Shown: positions 46,650 to 57,518, numbered from the stretch's first letter. The stretch: DNA of 64,000 bases from Segnochrobactrum spirostomi (GCF_009600605.1 NZ_VWNA01000001.1:868001-932000), one strand, 5' to 3'. The notes: generated by a model from the letters alone, not told the origin. Program-made: numbers and translations.

Positions 46650-48611
46650 ATGCGCTTTCCCGACAGCTTCCTCGACGAGATCCGCCAAAGGTTGCCCCTT
46701 TCCGAGGTGGTCGGCCGCCGCGTGACGTGGGACAAGCGCAAGTCCCAGCCGGCGAAGGGCGATTTCTGGGCCTGCTGCCCCTTCCATCAGGAGCGCTCGC
46801 CCTCCTTCCACGTCGACGATCGGCGCGGCTTCTACCATTGCTTCGGCTGCGGGGTGTCGGGCGACCACATCCGCTTCGTCACCGAGACCGAGGGGGCGAC
46901 CTTCCCCGAGGCGGTCGAGCGCCTCGCCGGCATGGCGGGCGTCCCGATGCCGGCGCGGGATGCCGCGAGCGAGCGCCGCGAGGCGCAGCGGCGGACGCTC
47001 GGCGACGTCGTGGAACTCGCCGCCAAGTTCTTCGAGACCATCTATCGCGGCGGTGCCGGAGAAGAGGCGCGCGCCTACGCCTCGCGCCGCGCCCTCTCGC
47101 CCGAGACCCAGAAGACCTTCCGCATCGGCTTCGCCCCGGCGGAACGCGACGCCCTGAAGCGGCACCTCGCGGCATCCGGCATCGACGAGGCGATGATGAT
47201 CGAGGCGGGCCTCGTGATCCGCCCGGACGACGGACGTCCCGCCTACGACCGCTTCCGCAACCGGCTGATGATCCCGATCCACGATCTGCGCGGCCGGGTG
47301 GTCGCCTTCGGCGGCCGTGCGCTGACGCCGGATCAGGAGCCGAAATATCTGAACTCGCCGGAAGGCCCGCTGTTCTCGAAGCGCACCCTGCTCTTCAACG
47401 CCCACCGCGCCCGCGAGCCCGCCCGCGCCGCCGGCTCGATCGTGGTGGTGGAAGGTTATCTCGACGCCATCGCGGTCTATCAGGCCGGGATCCACAGCGT
47501 GGTCGCGACCCTCGGCACCGCCTTCACCGAGGACCAGATCGAGAGCCTGTGGCGCCTCGCCCCGGAGCCGGTGATCTGCTTCGACGGCGACCGCGCCGGC
47601 ATCGCCGCGGCGCACCGGGCGATCGACCGCATCCTGCCGGCGCTGACGAGCGGCCATTCCTTCAACTTCGCCTTCCTGCCGGACGGCAAGGACCCGGACG
47701 AGCTCATCGCCAGCGGCGGTCCGGCGCGCTTCCTCTCCGAGGTGCGCGGCGCGGTGCCCTTGTTCGACGTCATGTTCGAGCGCGAGACGACGGCCGCCAG
47801 GATCGATACGCCCGAACGCCGCGCGGCCCTCGAAAAGCGGCTCGACGACCTGATCGGGACGATCCGCGACGACCGGGTGCAGCGCGGCTACCGCTTCGCC
47901 GCGCGGATGAAGCTCTCCGAAACCTTCTCGATGCTGGTCCGGCCGCGGACGAATCGGTCCGGCGGCGGACGTGGCCGCCAATCGGGCCCGCCCGAGGCGC
48001 CGTCGATCTCGCTTTCGACCGCGCTGCCGGCCGAACCGATGGAGCTGGAACGGCTGGTGCTCGGCCTCCTCGTCGAATATCCGGGCCTTCTCGTTCATCA
48101 CGCCGAATCGGTCGGCCGCGCGCCGTTCCTGATCGACGTCCACCGCCGTTTCCGCGACGCCCTCCAGGACCTCGCCGCCGAAGAGGGCTTATGGGACGGC
48201 GACGGGGCCGCGATCGCCGCGCGCCTCGACGGCCACTTCTTTTCGCTGCTCGCCGAAATCCTGGGCATGGAGGACGACGGCCTGCGCCGCGGCCATCGGC
48301 TTCGAGCGCGCTTCCCGATTCTCGCCTTCCATCCGAGCGAGGATTTCATCGAGCGCTGTCTCGTCCATTTCCTGAGCCGGCTCGAGCTGCGCTCGATCGC
48401 CGCCGAGCTCGAACGGGCGGTTTCCCAGGCCGAACGGGAGGAGCTGACGGCGGAATTGTGGGAGCAGATCCAAGTCTACAAGCGCGAGGTCGAACACCGC
48501 GAAGACGAGATTCTGCGCCGGGAACGCGAATTCGCCGACGAGATGCGGGCAATCAGGGCGGCTTACGGCGCCGCCCTGCCTTCGATCGAACACGCGGCCG
48601 CGGGAGGGTAG
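46650..48611 (+). CDS. dnaG: DNA primase DnaG
   Basis: A 653-residue replicative primase. The N-terminal CHC2 zinc domain contains CCPFHQERSPSFHV and YHCFGCGVSGD. The catalytic core has IPIHDLRGRVVAFGGRALTP with EPKYLNSPEGPLF, and the TOPRIM motifs VVEGYLDAIAVYQAG and CFDGDRAGIAAAHRA. A variable C-terminal helicase-binding domain follows (about residues 460-653). ATG 46650 matches the family N-terminus (MRFPDSFLDEIRQRLPLSEV) but lacks a ribosome-binding site. The message may be leaderless. rpoD follows after a 449-bp gap. Confidence 0.96.
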   Translation: MRFPDSFLDEIRQRLPLSEVVGRRVTWDKRKSQPAKGDFWACCPFHQERSPSFHVDDRRGFYHCFGCGVSGDHIRFVTETEGATFPEAVERLAGMAGVPMPARDAASERREAQRRTLGDVVELAAKFFETIYRGGAGEEARAYASRRALSPETQKTFRIGFAPAERDALKRHLAASGIDEAMMIEAGLVIRPDDGRPAYDRFRNRLMIPIHDLRGRVVAFGGRALTPDQEPKYLNSPEGPLFSKRTLLFNAHRAREPARAAGSIVVVEGYLDAIAVYQAGIHSVVATLGTAFTEDQIESLWRLAPEPVICFDGDRAGIAAAHRAIDRILPALTSGHSFNFAFLPDGKDPDELIASGGPARFLSEVRGAVPLFDVMFERETTAARIDTPERRAALEKRLDDLIGTIRDDRVQRGYRFAARMKLSETFSMLVRPRTNRSGGGRGRQSGPPEAPSISLSTALPAEPMELERLVLGLLVEYPGLLVHHAESVGRAPFLIDVHRRFRDALQDLAAEEGLWDGDGAAIAARLDGHFFSLLAEILGMEDDGLRRGHRLRARFPILAFHPSEDFIERCLVHFLSRLELRSIAAELERAVSQAEREELTAELWEQIQVYKREVEHREDEILRREREFADEMRAIRAAYGAALPSIEHAAAGG

Positions 48612-49060
48612 ATATCCAGCGCTTTTTTCGGTCCTTGCTTGTTCCCAAAAACGAATCATGCCTTGCGGATTCGCGATGAGTCGCTATCTAGAGCCCTCTG
48701 GACAGACCTGCTCGGTGGCCCGAGCCGGCTCCTTCGTGCGTTCCGGTGATTGCGGGACGAACGAAGGGACCGGCATTCCGGCGGTGCAGTCCGGCGGACG
48801 CCACGGCTATGGAACCTTGGCATGATGGTCGCTTGAGTTGAAAGCCGCGAGGGGAGCCCCACCCTGATCATGGAGTTCGTGGCGTAAGGACCCGGCGGCA
48901 GCGCGCGTTCGCTTACGGGTCGTGCCACCTTCTCGACGTCCGATGGATAAGCGGAAAAGACGCGTTTCGCACGCGTCGAAAGATCGTTCGAAACCGGCAC
49001 GGCCCGTTCACGCGCCGCGCCGACCCGCCGGAGGCGACCGGCCGGTTCTGGAGACCAAGT
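48612..49060. promoter_or_regulatory. Long dnaG-rpoD intergenic region with candidate promoter
   Basis: A 449-bp gap with no convincing gene. A candidate rpoD promoter is TTGCGG (48663-48668), a 16-bp spacer, and TATCTA (48685-48690). Shifted by one base it also reads CTTGCG-N16-CTATCT, which resembles heat-shock sigma-32 promoters of alphaproteobacteria. If it is used, rpoD would have a leader of over 350 nt. Confidence 0.4.
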
Positions 49061-51037
<1,977 letters not shown>

Positions 51038-51077
51038 GGACGGGGGCGCGGGCGTTGGGGGCTCGCTCGCGGCGGTA

Positions 51078-51130
51078 ACCCCACCCCGCCGGCCTTCGGC
51101 CGTCGACCCTCCCCCTGACAGGGGAGGGTG
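51078..51130 (+). repeat. Palindromic intergenic repeat, copy 1
   Basis: A 53-bp element: a CCCCACCCCGCCGG block, a GGCCTTCGGCC mini-palindrome, and the hairpin CCCTCCCCCTGACAGGGGAGGG. It lies 41 bp after the rpoD stop and may serve as its terminator. Copy 2 is nearby in reverse orientation. Confidence 0.8.
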
Positions 51131-51225
51131 AAGCGGGTGTGTTTTTGGCGACCCTCTCGCCGACCACTCCGCCTTTTTCCGCAAACGCTAACCTACTCGC
51201 ATCTCACGCCTTATCCACGCGCGAC

Positions 51226-51276
51226 CACCCTCCCCTGCCAGGGGGAGGGTCGCCGGCGGAGCCGGCGGGGTGGGGT
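51226..51276 (-). repeat. Palindromic intergenic repeat, copy 2 (inverted)
   Basis: A 51-bp reverse-complement copy of the element at 51078-51130, with the same CCCCACCCCGCCGG and CCCTCCCCCTGGCAGGGGAGGG parts. The two copies face each other across ~95 bp, so the whole unit can form a large stem-loop between the convergent rpoD and gatZ-like genes. Confidence 0.8.
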
Positions 51277-51310
51277 GCCCGCCACGTGCGAGCCTCCCCG
51301 AACCCATCCC

Positions 51311-52594
51311 TCACATCGCCCCGCAGGCCGCATCGTACGGCGCCAGCGAGCGCTGGACGGCGGCGATCAGGAGATCGTGGGGCCGCGCCGCGAGGCGGCC
51401 GGCGGCGACGGCCGGATAGAGCGGGCCGAGATATTGGCTGATCAGCGTTTCCGGAATGCGCCGGCCGTCGAGCCGGGCGAGGAGGCGCGCCACCGCCGCG
51501 GCGGCATGCGGATGCGGCCAATAATAGCGGATGCGGTCCGAATAGCTGAAATGCCGCTGGAGCCGCTGCTCGTCCGGCGTGCCCGGATAATAGCGCGCCC
51601 AGTTCCCCGGTTCGGCGAGCATCAGGTGCTCCATCGCCGCCTCGAGCGTGTCCTCCGGGCGCAGCGCATCGAGCGCGACGGCGATGCGGTCGAGGCCGTA
51701 GAGCGCCTCGCGCAGGGCAAACGTCGCCCCCGGACCGACCTTCAGAATAGCGAAGCCGTCCTCGACGAGGCCGGCGAGTGCCTCGGCCGGCTGATAGTCG
51801 GTCGAATGCGCCTCGAACACGAACTGCGAGAGATCGTCGAGCGTGGCGCTGAGCCGGCGCGCCTTGTCGCGGTCGTAGACGACGACGTTCTCGTTGCCGA
51901 ACTCGACGCCGGGCTGCACCACGACGCCGATCGCCCGCTCGAACGCGGCAGCCGCCCCCGCCTTGTGGAAGGCGCGGCGGTGCACCTCGACCGTCTCCCG
52001 CGCCGCCTCCGGGCTCGTCACGGCGAGATGGTCGAGCGCCTCCATGGCGCCGCCCGGGATCGGCACCTCGGTGCCGATGACGTAGACCGGCGCCTCGAAG
52101 CCGGAGCCGTCGGCGGCGCGCTCGGCCACGGCGGCGAGGCGCGCGGCGCGCTCGGCCGTCACGGCGTCCGGCAGCGCGACCGGCTCGCCGGCGCAGCCCA
52201 TGCTGGTATCGAGGTGGATCTTGGTGAAGCCCGCCGTCACGTAGGCGTCGATCATCGCCTCGGCGCGGGCGAGCGCCTCCTCGGCCGGCAGCGCCTTCCA
52301 GGGGTTCGGCCCGAGATGGTCGCCGCCGAGGATGAGCTTCGACGTGTCGAACCCGACCTTCGCCGCGATCTCCTCGACGAAGCGGCGGAAATCGGCCGGC
52401 TTCATGCCGGTGTAGCCGCCCTCCTGGTTGACCTGGTTGCAGGTCGCCTCGATGAGCACGTCGCGCCCGGTGCCGAGGGCCGCCCGCAGCGCCGCCTCGA
52501 CGACGAGCGGATGGGCGGAGCAGACCGAAGGAATGCCGCGGCGCTGCCCGCGCGCATAATCGCGGGGCAGATCGTTCAGGGTGCGGTTGGTCAT
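51311..52594 (-). CDS. GatZ/KbaZ-family protein, probable tagatose-6-phosphate 4-epimerase
   Basis: A 427-residue member of the D-tagatose-bisphosphate aldolase class II accessory subunit family (GatZ/KbaZ). Blocks: RRGIPSVCSAHPLVVEAALR, VLIEATCNQVNQEGGYTGMK, LILGGDHLGPNPWK, FTKIHLDTSMGCAGEP, VYVIGTEVPIPGGA and VVVQPGVEFGNENVVVYD. In E. coli such proteins accompany a catalytic GatY/KbaY, which is absent here. In Agrobacterium galactitol catabolism a stand-alone homologue acts as tagatose-6-phosphate 4-epimerase giving fructose 6-phosphate. The kinase gene overlaps its start by 4 bp, supporting that role by inference. Confidence 0.9.
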   Translation of the reverse strand: MTNRTLNDLPRDYARGQRRGIPSVCSAHPLVVEAALRAALGTGRDVLIEATCNQVNQEGGYTGMKPADFRRFVEEIAAKVGFDTSKLILGGDHLGPNPWKALPAEEALARAEAMIDAYVTAGFTKIHLDTSMGCAGEPVALPDAVTAERAARLAAVAERAADGSGFEAPVYVIGTEVPIPGGAMEALDHLAVTSPEAARETVEVHRRAFHKAGAAAAFERAIGVVVQPGVEFGNENVVVYDRDKARRLSATLDDLSQFVFEAHSTDYQPAEALAGLVEDGFAILKVGPGATFALREALYGLDRIAVALDALRPEDTLEAAMEHLMLAEPGNWARYYPGTPDEQRLQRHFSYSDRIRYYWPHPHAAAAVARLLARLDGRRIPETLISQYLGPLYPAVAAGRLAARPHDLLIAAVQRSLAPYDAACGAM

Positions 52595-53538
52595 GCGCGG
52601 CTCCGGGCGGTTGCGAAGAAGGTCTCGAGATCGGCGCGGGTGGAGGTGCCCTCCATCGGGCCGCGCCGGGTGACGGCGCGGGCGCCGCAGGCGTTGGCGA
52701 TGCGGAGCGCCTGCGCGGGAGGCTCCCCGGCGAGCCAGCCGACCAGAAAGGCGGCGCCGAAGCTGTCGCCGGCGCCGGTCGGGTCGGTCTCGTCGACGAC
52801 GAAGCCGGGAACCGCGACCGAACCGGTCTTGTCGTGATAGCTGGCGCCGGCGGCGCCGCGCTTCACCACGATCGCCGCGATGCCGCGGCCGAGGAGATCG
52901 GCGATCGCGCCCGCCTCATCCGCCGCATCGGAGAACAGGAACAGTTCCGGGCCGCTCGGCAGGAAGAGATCGGTCGCCGCCAGCACGTCGTCGAGCGCCG
53001 CGCGCAGCCCGGTGAGGCCCAGGATCTCCTTGCGGATGTTGGGGTCGAACGAGACGCTGCCGCCGCGTCCCTTGATCGAGGCGATGGCGTGCCGGATGAG
53101 ATCGACGACACCCTCGGACACGAGCGACGAGCCCATGACGTGGAGGTGGCCCGCGCCGGCGATCAGCGCCTCGGCCTCCGCGGTGCGGGCGATCCGCCCG
53201 CTCGCGCTGTGCTTGATGTTAAAGACGAAGTCGCGGTCGCCGCTCGCCCGGTAGCGGACGAAGGCGCTGCCGGTGACGAGGTCGTCGTCGATGCCGATCG
53301 CCGAGACGTCGACGCCGTCGCGGGCGAGCCGGTCGAGATTGACCCGGCCGAAATCGTCGGCGCCGACCCGGCTTACCATGCCGCACGGATGGCCGAGCTT
53401 CGCCACCTGATCGATGAAGATCGCCGGGGCGCCGGAGGGGAACGGCCCGGTCAACGCGATCGGCTCGCGGAAGCCCTCGCCGATGGTGTCCGCCATGATC
53501 TCGACGAGGATCTCGCCGATCGTAATGACCTTTTTCAT
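52591..53538 (-). CDS. PfkB-family sugar kinase, probable tagatose kinase
   Basis: A 315-residue ribokinase-fold kinase: N-terminal KKVITIGEILVEIMADTIGE, substrate site PSGAPAIFIDQVAKLG, GSVSFDPNIRKEI, and the ATP/anion-hole motif DETDPTGAGDSFGAAFLVGW with the catalytic Asp. It resembles the tagatose kinases of rhizobia. With the GatZ-type gene it would phosphorylate a keto-hexose, probably D-tagatose, and epimerise it into glycolysis. It lies 31 bp after the LacI gene on the same strand. Confidence 0.9.
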   Translation of the reverse strand: MKKVITIGEILVEIMADTIGEGFREPIALTGPFPSGAPAIFIDQVAKLGHPCGMVSRVGADDFGRVNLDRLARDGVDVSAIGIDDDLVTGSAFVRYRASGDRDFVFNIKHSASGRIARTAEAEALIAGAGHLHVMGSSLVSEGVVDLIRHAIASIKGRGGSVSFDPNIRKEILGLTGLRAALDDVLAATDLFLPSGPELFLFSDAADEAGAIADLLGRGIAAIVVKRGAAGASYHDKTGSVAVPGFVVDETDPTGAGDSFGAAFLVGWLAGEPPAQALRIANACGARAVTRRGPMEGTSTRADLETFFATARSRA

Positions 53539-53569
53539 GGGATTTTTCTGTCTCGATCGTCGGATGAAA

Positions 53570-54607
53570 TCAGGCCGAATCCCGCATCACGAGCTTCGCC
53601 TCGATGCGCAGTTGCTCGGCCTTCGATGGCGGCGCACGAAAATCGTCGTCGTCGATTCGGGCGAGCAGAAGCTCGACGCCGAGATGGCCGAGGCGGTCGA
53701 AATCCTGAGCGACGGTGGTGAGCGGCGGGCAGGTATAGCGGCTGAGCGGCTGGTCGTCGTGGCCGGCGACCCGGATGTCGCAATCGGGCTCGCGGCCGAT
53801 CTTCCAGCCGTGCCGGAAGAGCGCAGCGATGACGCCGGTGGCGATGCGGTCGTTGGCGCACAGCACCGTGCGGGTCGGAAAGCCGGCGCCGGCGAGGACG
53901 CGCTGGGTCTCGACGAAACCGACATCCTCGAACCGCCAATCGTGGTGGTGGGCGACGGTGATGACCTCCGGCTGGAAGCCGAGGCGCTGCATGGTCTGGA
54001 GATAGGCTTCCCGCCGCTCGGACGCATTGTGGTTGACCGCCGGCATGTCGAAGAAGGTCGGCGGCGTCCCCGTGCGGCAGAGATATTCGGTGATGAGCGG
54101 CACGCTCTGGAAATTGTCGGTGCCGACGAACGGCGTCTCGTCGTCGAGCCGGGAATCGAGAAAGACGATCGGAATGCGCGATTGCAGGCTCTGCATCAGC
54201 GTCATGTCGGAATTGACGCCGAGCGGCGCGACGATGGCGCCGGCGATCTTCAGCGACAAGAGCGTCTCGATGGAGCGGCCCTCGAGCTGCGGATCTCCGC
54301 GCGAGGACAGCACGATGACGAGATAGCCGCTCGCCGCGCAGCTCTCTTCGATGCGCCGCACCAGCTCGGAGAAGAACGTATCGGCGGTGTCCGGCACGAT
54401 GACGCCGATGATCTTCGGCCGCCTTTTGTTCAGGTTCACTGCGAACAGGTTCGGACGGTAGTCGTATTTGGTCAGCGCCGCTTCGATCTGGGCTCGGGTC
54501 GATTTGCGGACGCTGTTCGGGTCGTTGAAATATTTGGAGACGGTCGGCCGCGAGATCCCGCTGAGCTGCGAGAATTCAGCCATGTTCTTGATCTTGTTGT
54601 GCTTCAT
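53570..54607 (-). CDS. LacI family transcriptional regulator
   Basis: A 345-residue repressor-type protein. The DNA-binding headpiece is NKIKNMAEFSQLSGISRPTV and the hinge region SVRKSTRAQIEAALTKYDYR. The periplasmic-binding-protein-like core includes IIGVIVPDTADTFFSELVRR, GAIVAPLGVNSD, VLCANDRIATGVIAALF and IRVAGHDDQPLSRY. It heads a leftward unit with the kinase and GatZ-type genes and likely senses a keto-hexose or polyol. Candidate operators lie in the divergent region and before the importer genes. Confidence 0.93.
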   Translation of the reverse strand: MKHNKIKNMAEFSQLSGISRPTVSKYFNDPNSVRKSTRAQIEAALTKYDYRPNLFAVNLNKRRPKIIGVIVPDTADTFFSELVRRIEESCAASGYLVIVLSSRGDPQLEGRSIETLLSLKIAGAIVAPLGVNSDMTLMQSLQSRIPIVFLDSRLDDETPFVGTDNFQSVPLITEYLCRTGTPPTFFDMPAVNHNASERREAYLQTMQRLGFQPEVITVAHHHDWRFEDVGFVETQRVLAGAGFPTRTVLCANDRIATGVIAALFRHGWKIGREPDCDIRVAGHDDQPLSRYTCPPLTTVAQDFDRLGHLGVELLLARIDDDDFRAPPSKAEQLRIEAKLVMRDSA

Positions 54608-55015
54608 CGCAGGCTTTCGAATCGACCCGTCTTTTCTTTCGATCGCACGTCTTCGAGATCAGCGCAGCGCGAGCCCCGATCTCCCCGCCCCGCATCGGAT
54701 GCGCGCCGAGCCCGGCCTCGGCGCGACCGGCCGGACCAAGCCTTGCCGCATCCTCTTGACGAAAAGGCTAGCACAAAATTTGACGCGAGCAATGTTGTAA
54801 GTTGACGCGGTGAGTAAGCCTCGCATAGCCTCGTCGCCACAAACAAAATGAACGGGAGGAAGGCCCCCGGCTCCGCCGGATGGCATTCCACAAGGCCAGA
54901 TCGAAGACCGCGCCGGCGAGGAACGCCGAGCGATGCGCCGCCGCGCCATCCCGCGCGAAGGGGCATCGTCACGCGCGTCCGCGACGACCGCCTGCCCGGC
55001 CACGGGAGGACGACC
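54608..55015. promoter_or_regulatory. Divergent control region between lacI-type regulator and SDR genes
   Basis: A 408-bp non-coding stretch. It holds three TTGACG hexamers at 54756, 54780 and 54802; the last two extend to TTGACGCG and are spaced 22 bp, about two helical turns. The third may be a -35 box (TTGACG-N18-TAGCCT). The same hexamer forms the palindromic operator candidate at 57474, so they may be binding half-sites for the local regulator. Confidence 0.45.
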
Positions 55016-55747
55016 ATGAGCGGAGACCTGTCGGGCAAGATCGTGCTCGTCACCGGGGCGAGTTCCGGCATCGGCCGCGCGCTCGCCCGCGCCGTGGCCG
55101 CGGCCGGCGCGACCGTCGCCCTCGCCGCCCGCTCGACGGAGCGCCTCGCGGCCGTCAAGGCGGAGATCGGTGCGGCGGAGACGCTCGTTCTTCCCGGCGA
55201 TCTCTCCCGCCCGGCCGATGTCGAGGCGATGGTGGCGACCACGCTCGCGACCTTCGGCCGGATCGACGTGCTGCTCGCCAATGCCGGCCTCTACATGCCG
55301 GGGGACGCCGCCGAGGGCGACGCCGACGCCTGGGACGAGGTTATTGCGGTCAACGTCAACGCGGTGTTCCGCAGCGTGCGGGCGGTGCTGCCCGGCATGA
55401 TCGCCCGCGGCGCCGGCGATGTCCTCGTGACGAGCTCCATTTCCGGCCATCAGGCCATCCCGTGGGAGCCGGTCTACAGCGCGACCAAGCATGCCGTGCA
55501 GGCGTTCGTCCACGGCGTGCGGCGGCAGGTGGCGAAGCATGGCGTGCGCGTCGGCGCCGTCGCGCCCGGCGTCGTCCTCAACGAGCTCTGGGGCATCGGC
55601 GATCCCGGCGCCATCGAGGCCAAGGTCGCCGCGCGGGAGGGCATCCGCTCCGAGGACGTGGCCGAGGCGGTTCTCTTCATGCTGACGCGTCCGCCTCACG
55701 TGACGATCCGCGACCTCGTGATCCTGCCGCAGAACCAGGACATCTGA
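55016..55747 (+). CDS. SDR family oxidoreductase (polyol/sugar dehydrogenase-like)
   Basis: A 243-residue classical short-chain dehydrogenase: VLVTGASSGIGRALA, the NAG motif LLANAGLYMPGDA, catalytic Ser in VLVTSSISGHQAIPWEPVYS, then YSATKHAVQAF with Tyr and Lys, and the C-terminal DVAEAVLFMLTRP. The start has GGGAGGAC upstream. It is first in the rightward catabolic unit, 14 bp before the GMC oxidoreductase gene. It could oxidise a polyol to the keto-sugar used by the kinase, but the substrate is inferred only. Confidence 0.9.
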   Translation: MSGDLSGKIVLVTGASSGIGRALARAVAAAGATVALAARSTERLAAVKAEIGAAETLVLPGDLSRPADVEAMVATTLATFGRIDVLLANAGLYMPGDAAEGDADAWDEVIAVNVNAVFRSVRAVLPGMIARGAGDVLVTSSISGHQAIPWEPVYSATKHAVQAFVHGVRRQVAKHGVRVGAVAPGVVLNELWGIGDPGAIEAKVAAREGIRSEDVAEAVLFMLTRPPHVTIRDLVILPQNQDI

Positions 55748-55761
55748 GCCGGGACGCCGCC

Positions 55762-57444
55762 ATGGCCGATTTCGATTACATCATCGTCGGCGGCGGGGCG
55801 GCGGGCTGCGTGCTCGCCAACCGGCTGAGCGCGGATCCGAACACCCGCGTCGCCCTGATCGAGCCCGGCCGCGACCGCAACGCCCGCAAGACCATCGTGA
55901 AGATGCCGCTCGGCATGGTCACCTTCATGATGCCGGCGGTCGATTTTCTCGGCGGCCCGAACTTCATGTCGTGGTTCGAGAGCGAGCCGGAGCCGGGCCT
56001 GCAAGGCCGCCGCATCGCGCTGCCCCGCGGCCGGGCGACCGGCGGCAGCACCACCGTCAACGGCATGATCTTCATCCGCGGCCAGCGCGAGGACTATGAT
56101 CGCTGGCGCGATCTCGGCAATCCGGGCTGGGGCTTCGACGACCTGCTGCCCTATTTCCGCCGGCTCGAGCGCTTCGAGTTGCTCGCCGACCCGCGCAGCG
56201 GGCGCCATCTCGCCCTCGGCGGCCGGCCGCTTGCCGACCAGATCGACCCGGCCTTTCATGGGACCTCCGGTCCCGTCAACGTGGCCCAGCTCCGCACCGT
56301 CAACCCGATGTGCGACGTCTTCCTCGAAGCGGCGCGGCAGGCGGGCTATGCCTTCAACGCGGACTTCAACGGCACCCGCCAGGACGGCTTCGGCTATTAC
56401 ACCTTCACCCAGAAGGGTGGCGAGCGGCAGAGCGCCGAGGCGGCCTATCTCGATCCGATCCGCAACCGCCCGAATCTCACGATCTTCAGCGGCCGCCGCG
56501 TCACCCGCGTTCTGACCGAGGGCCGGCGCGCCGCCGGCATCGCCTGGGAGGCGGGCGGTGAGACGGGGACGCTCGCCGCGCGCGAGGTGATTCTGAGCGC
56601 CGGCGCCTTCGTCTCGCCGCAGCTTCTGATGCTCTCCGGCATCGGCGATCCGAAGGAACTCGCCCGCCACGGCGTGCCCCTCGTCCACGCGCTGCCGGGC
56701 GTCGGGCAGAACCTTCAGGACCACCTCGACGTCACGCTCGAATACAAGGCGAAGACGACGGTGCCCTACGGGCTGTCGTGGCGGGCGCTGCCGCGCAACA
56801 TCGTCCACGTGTTCGATTGGATGTTCCGCCGCCGCGGCCTCTTTTCCTCCACCACCGGCGAAGGCGGCGCCTTCGTCCGCACCCGGCCGGATCTCGACCG
56901 GCCGGACGTCCAGCTCTTCTTCTGCACTTCGGTCGGCAATGCGCAGAATGCCGGCTCGCTGTTCGGCCACGGCTTCCTGATCCACGTGTGCGAGCTTCGG
57001 CCGGGCAGCATCGGCCGTCTCACGCTGGCGAGGCCAGACCCGGCCGCCCGCCCCGCGATCCTCTACAATTTCTTTCGCGGCGAGAGCACGATGGCGTCAT
57101 TGCGCGAGGGCATGAAGATCGCCCGCCGCCTCGTCGCCCAGCCCGCCTTCGCGCCGCATCTCGATCACGAGGTGACGCCGGGACCCAACGCCGACAGCGA
57201 CGGCGCGCTCGAGGCCTATATCCGCCAGCGCTGTGGCACGCTCTATCACCCGGTCGGCACCTGCGCGATGGGCCGCGGCGAGATGGCGGTCGTCGATCCC
57301 GCCTCGCTGCGGGTGCACGGGCTCGACGGGCTGCGCGTCATCGATGCGTCAGTGATGCCCGCGATCGTCTCCGGCAACACCATGGCGGCCACCTATTGCC
57401 TCGCCGAGAAGGGGGCGGATCTCGTGCTCGGCAAGACAGCGTGA
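55762..57444 (+). CDS. GMC family FAD-dependent oxidoreductase (choline dehydrogenase-like)
   Basis: A 560-residue flavoenzyme with N-terminal FAD fold FDYIIVGGGAAGCVLANRLS, GMC signature 1 region (LPRGRATGGSTTVNGMIFIR), signature 2 (GAFVSPQLLMLSGIGDPKEL) and the C-terminal HPVGTCAMG...VDPASLRVHGLDGLRVIDAS then SGNTMAATY. It oxidises an alcohol or sugar hydroxyl and passes electrons to an acceptor. Within this locus a sugar or polyol substrate is expected. Confidence 0.94.
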   Translation: MADFDYIIVGGGAAGCVLANRLSADPNTRVALIEPGRDRNARKTIVKMPLGMVTFMMPAVDFLGGPNFMSWFESEPEPGLQGRRIALPRGRATGGSTTVNGMIFIRGQREDYDRWRDLGNPGWGFDDLLPYFRRLERFELLADPRSGRHLALGGRPLADQIDPAFHGTSGPVNVAQLRTVNPMCDVFLEAARQAGYAFNADFNGTRQDGFGYYTFTQKGGERQSAEAAYLDPIRNRPNLTIFSGRRVTRVLTEGRRAAGIAWEAGGETGTLAAREVILSAGAFVSPQLLMLSGIGDPKELARHGVPLVHALPGVGQNLQDHLDVTLEYKAKTTVPYGLSWRALPRNIVHVFDWMFRRRGLFSSTTGEGGAFVRTRPDLDRPDVQLFFCTSVGNAQNAGSLFGHGFLIHVCELRPGSIGRLTLARPDPAARPAILYNFFRGESTMASLREGMKIARRLVAQPAFAPHLDHEVTPGPNADSDGALEAYIRQRCGTLYHPVGTCAMGRGEMAVVDPASLRVHGLDGLRVIDASVMPAIVSGNTMAATYCLAEKGADLVLGKTA

Positions 57445-57473
57445 CCCGGCGGCCTGAGGCGCGAAACTTGGCT

Positions 57474-57518
57474 TACGTCAAAATTCGGATTGACGTACGC
57501 GCACCCGAAAACTAGGCT
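57474..57518 (+). promoter_or_regulatory. Promoter with overlapping palindromic operator before the sugar importer
   Basis: TACGTCAA (57474-57481) and TTGACGTA (57490-57497) are perfect 8-bp inverted arms with an 8-nt spacer. The right arm contains the -35 box TTGACG (57490-57495), followed by a 17-bp spacer and -10 TAGGCT (57513-57518). A repressor bound here would block the promoter. The neighbouring LacI-type protein is the obvious candidate. Confidence 0.65.
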
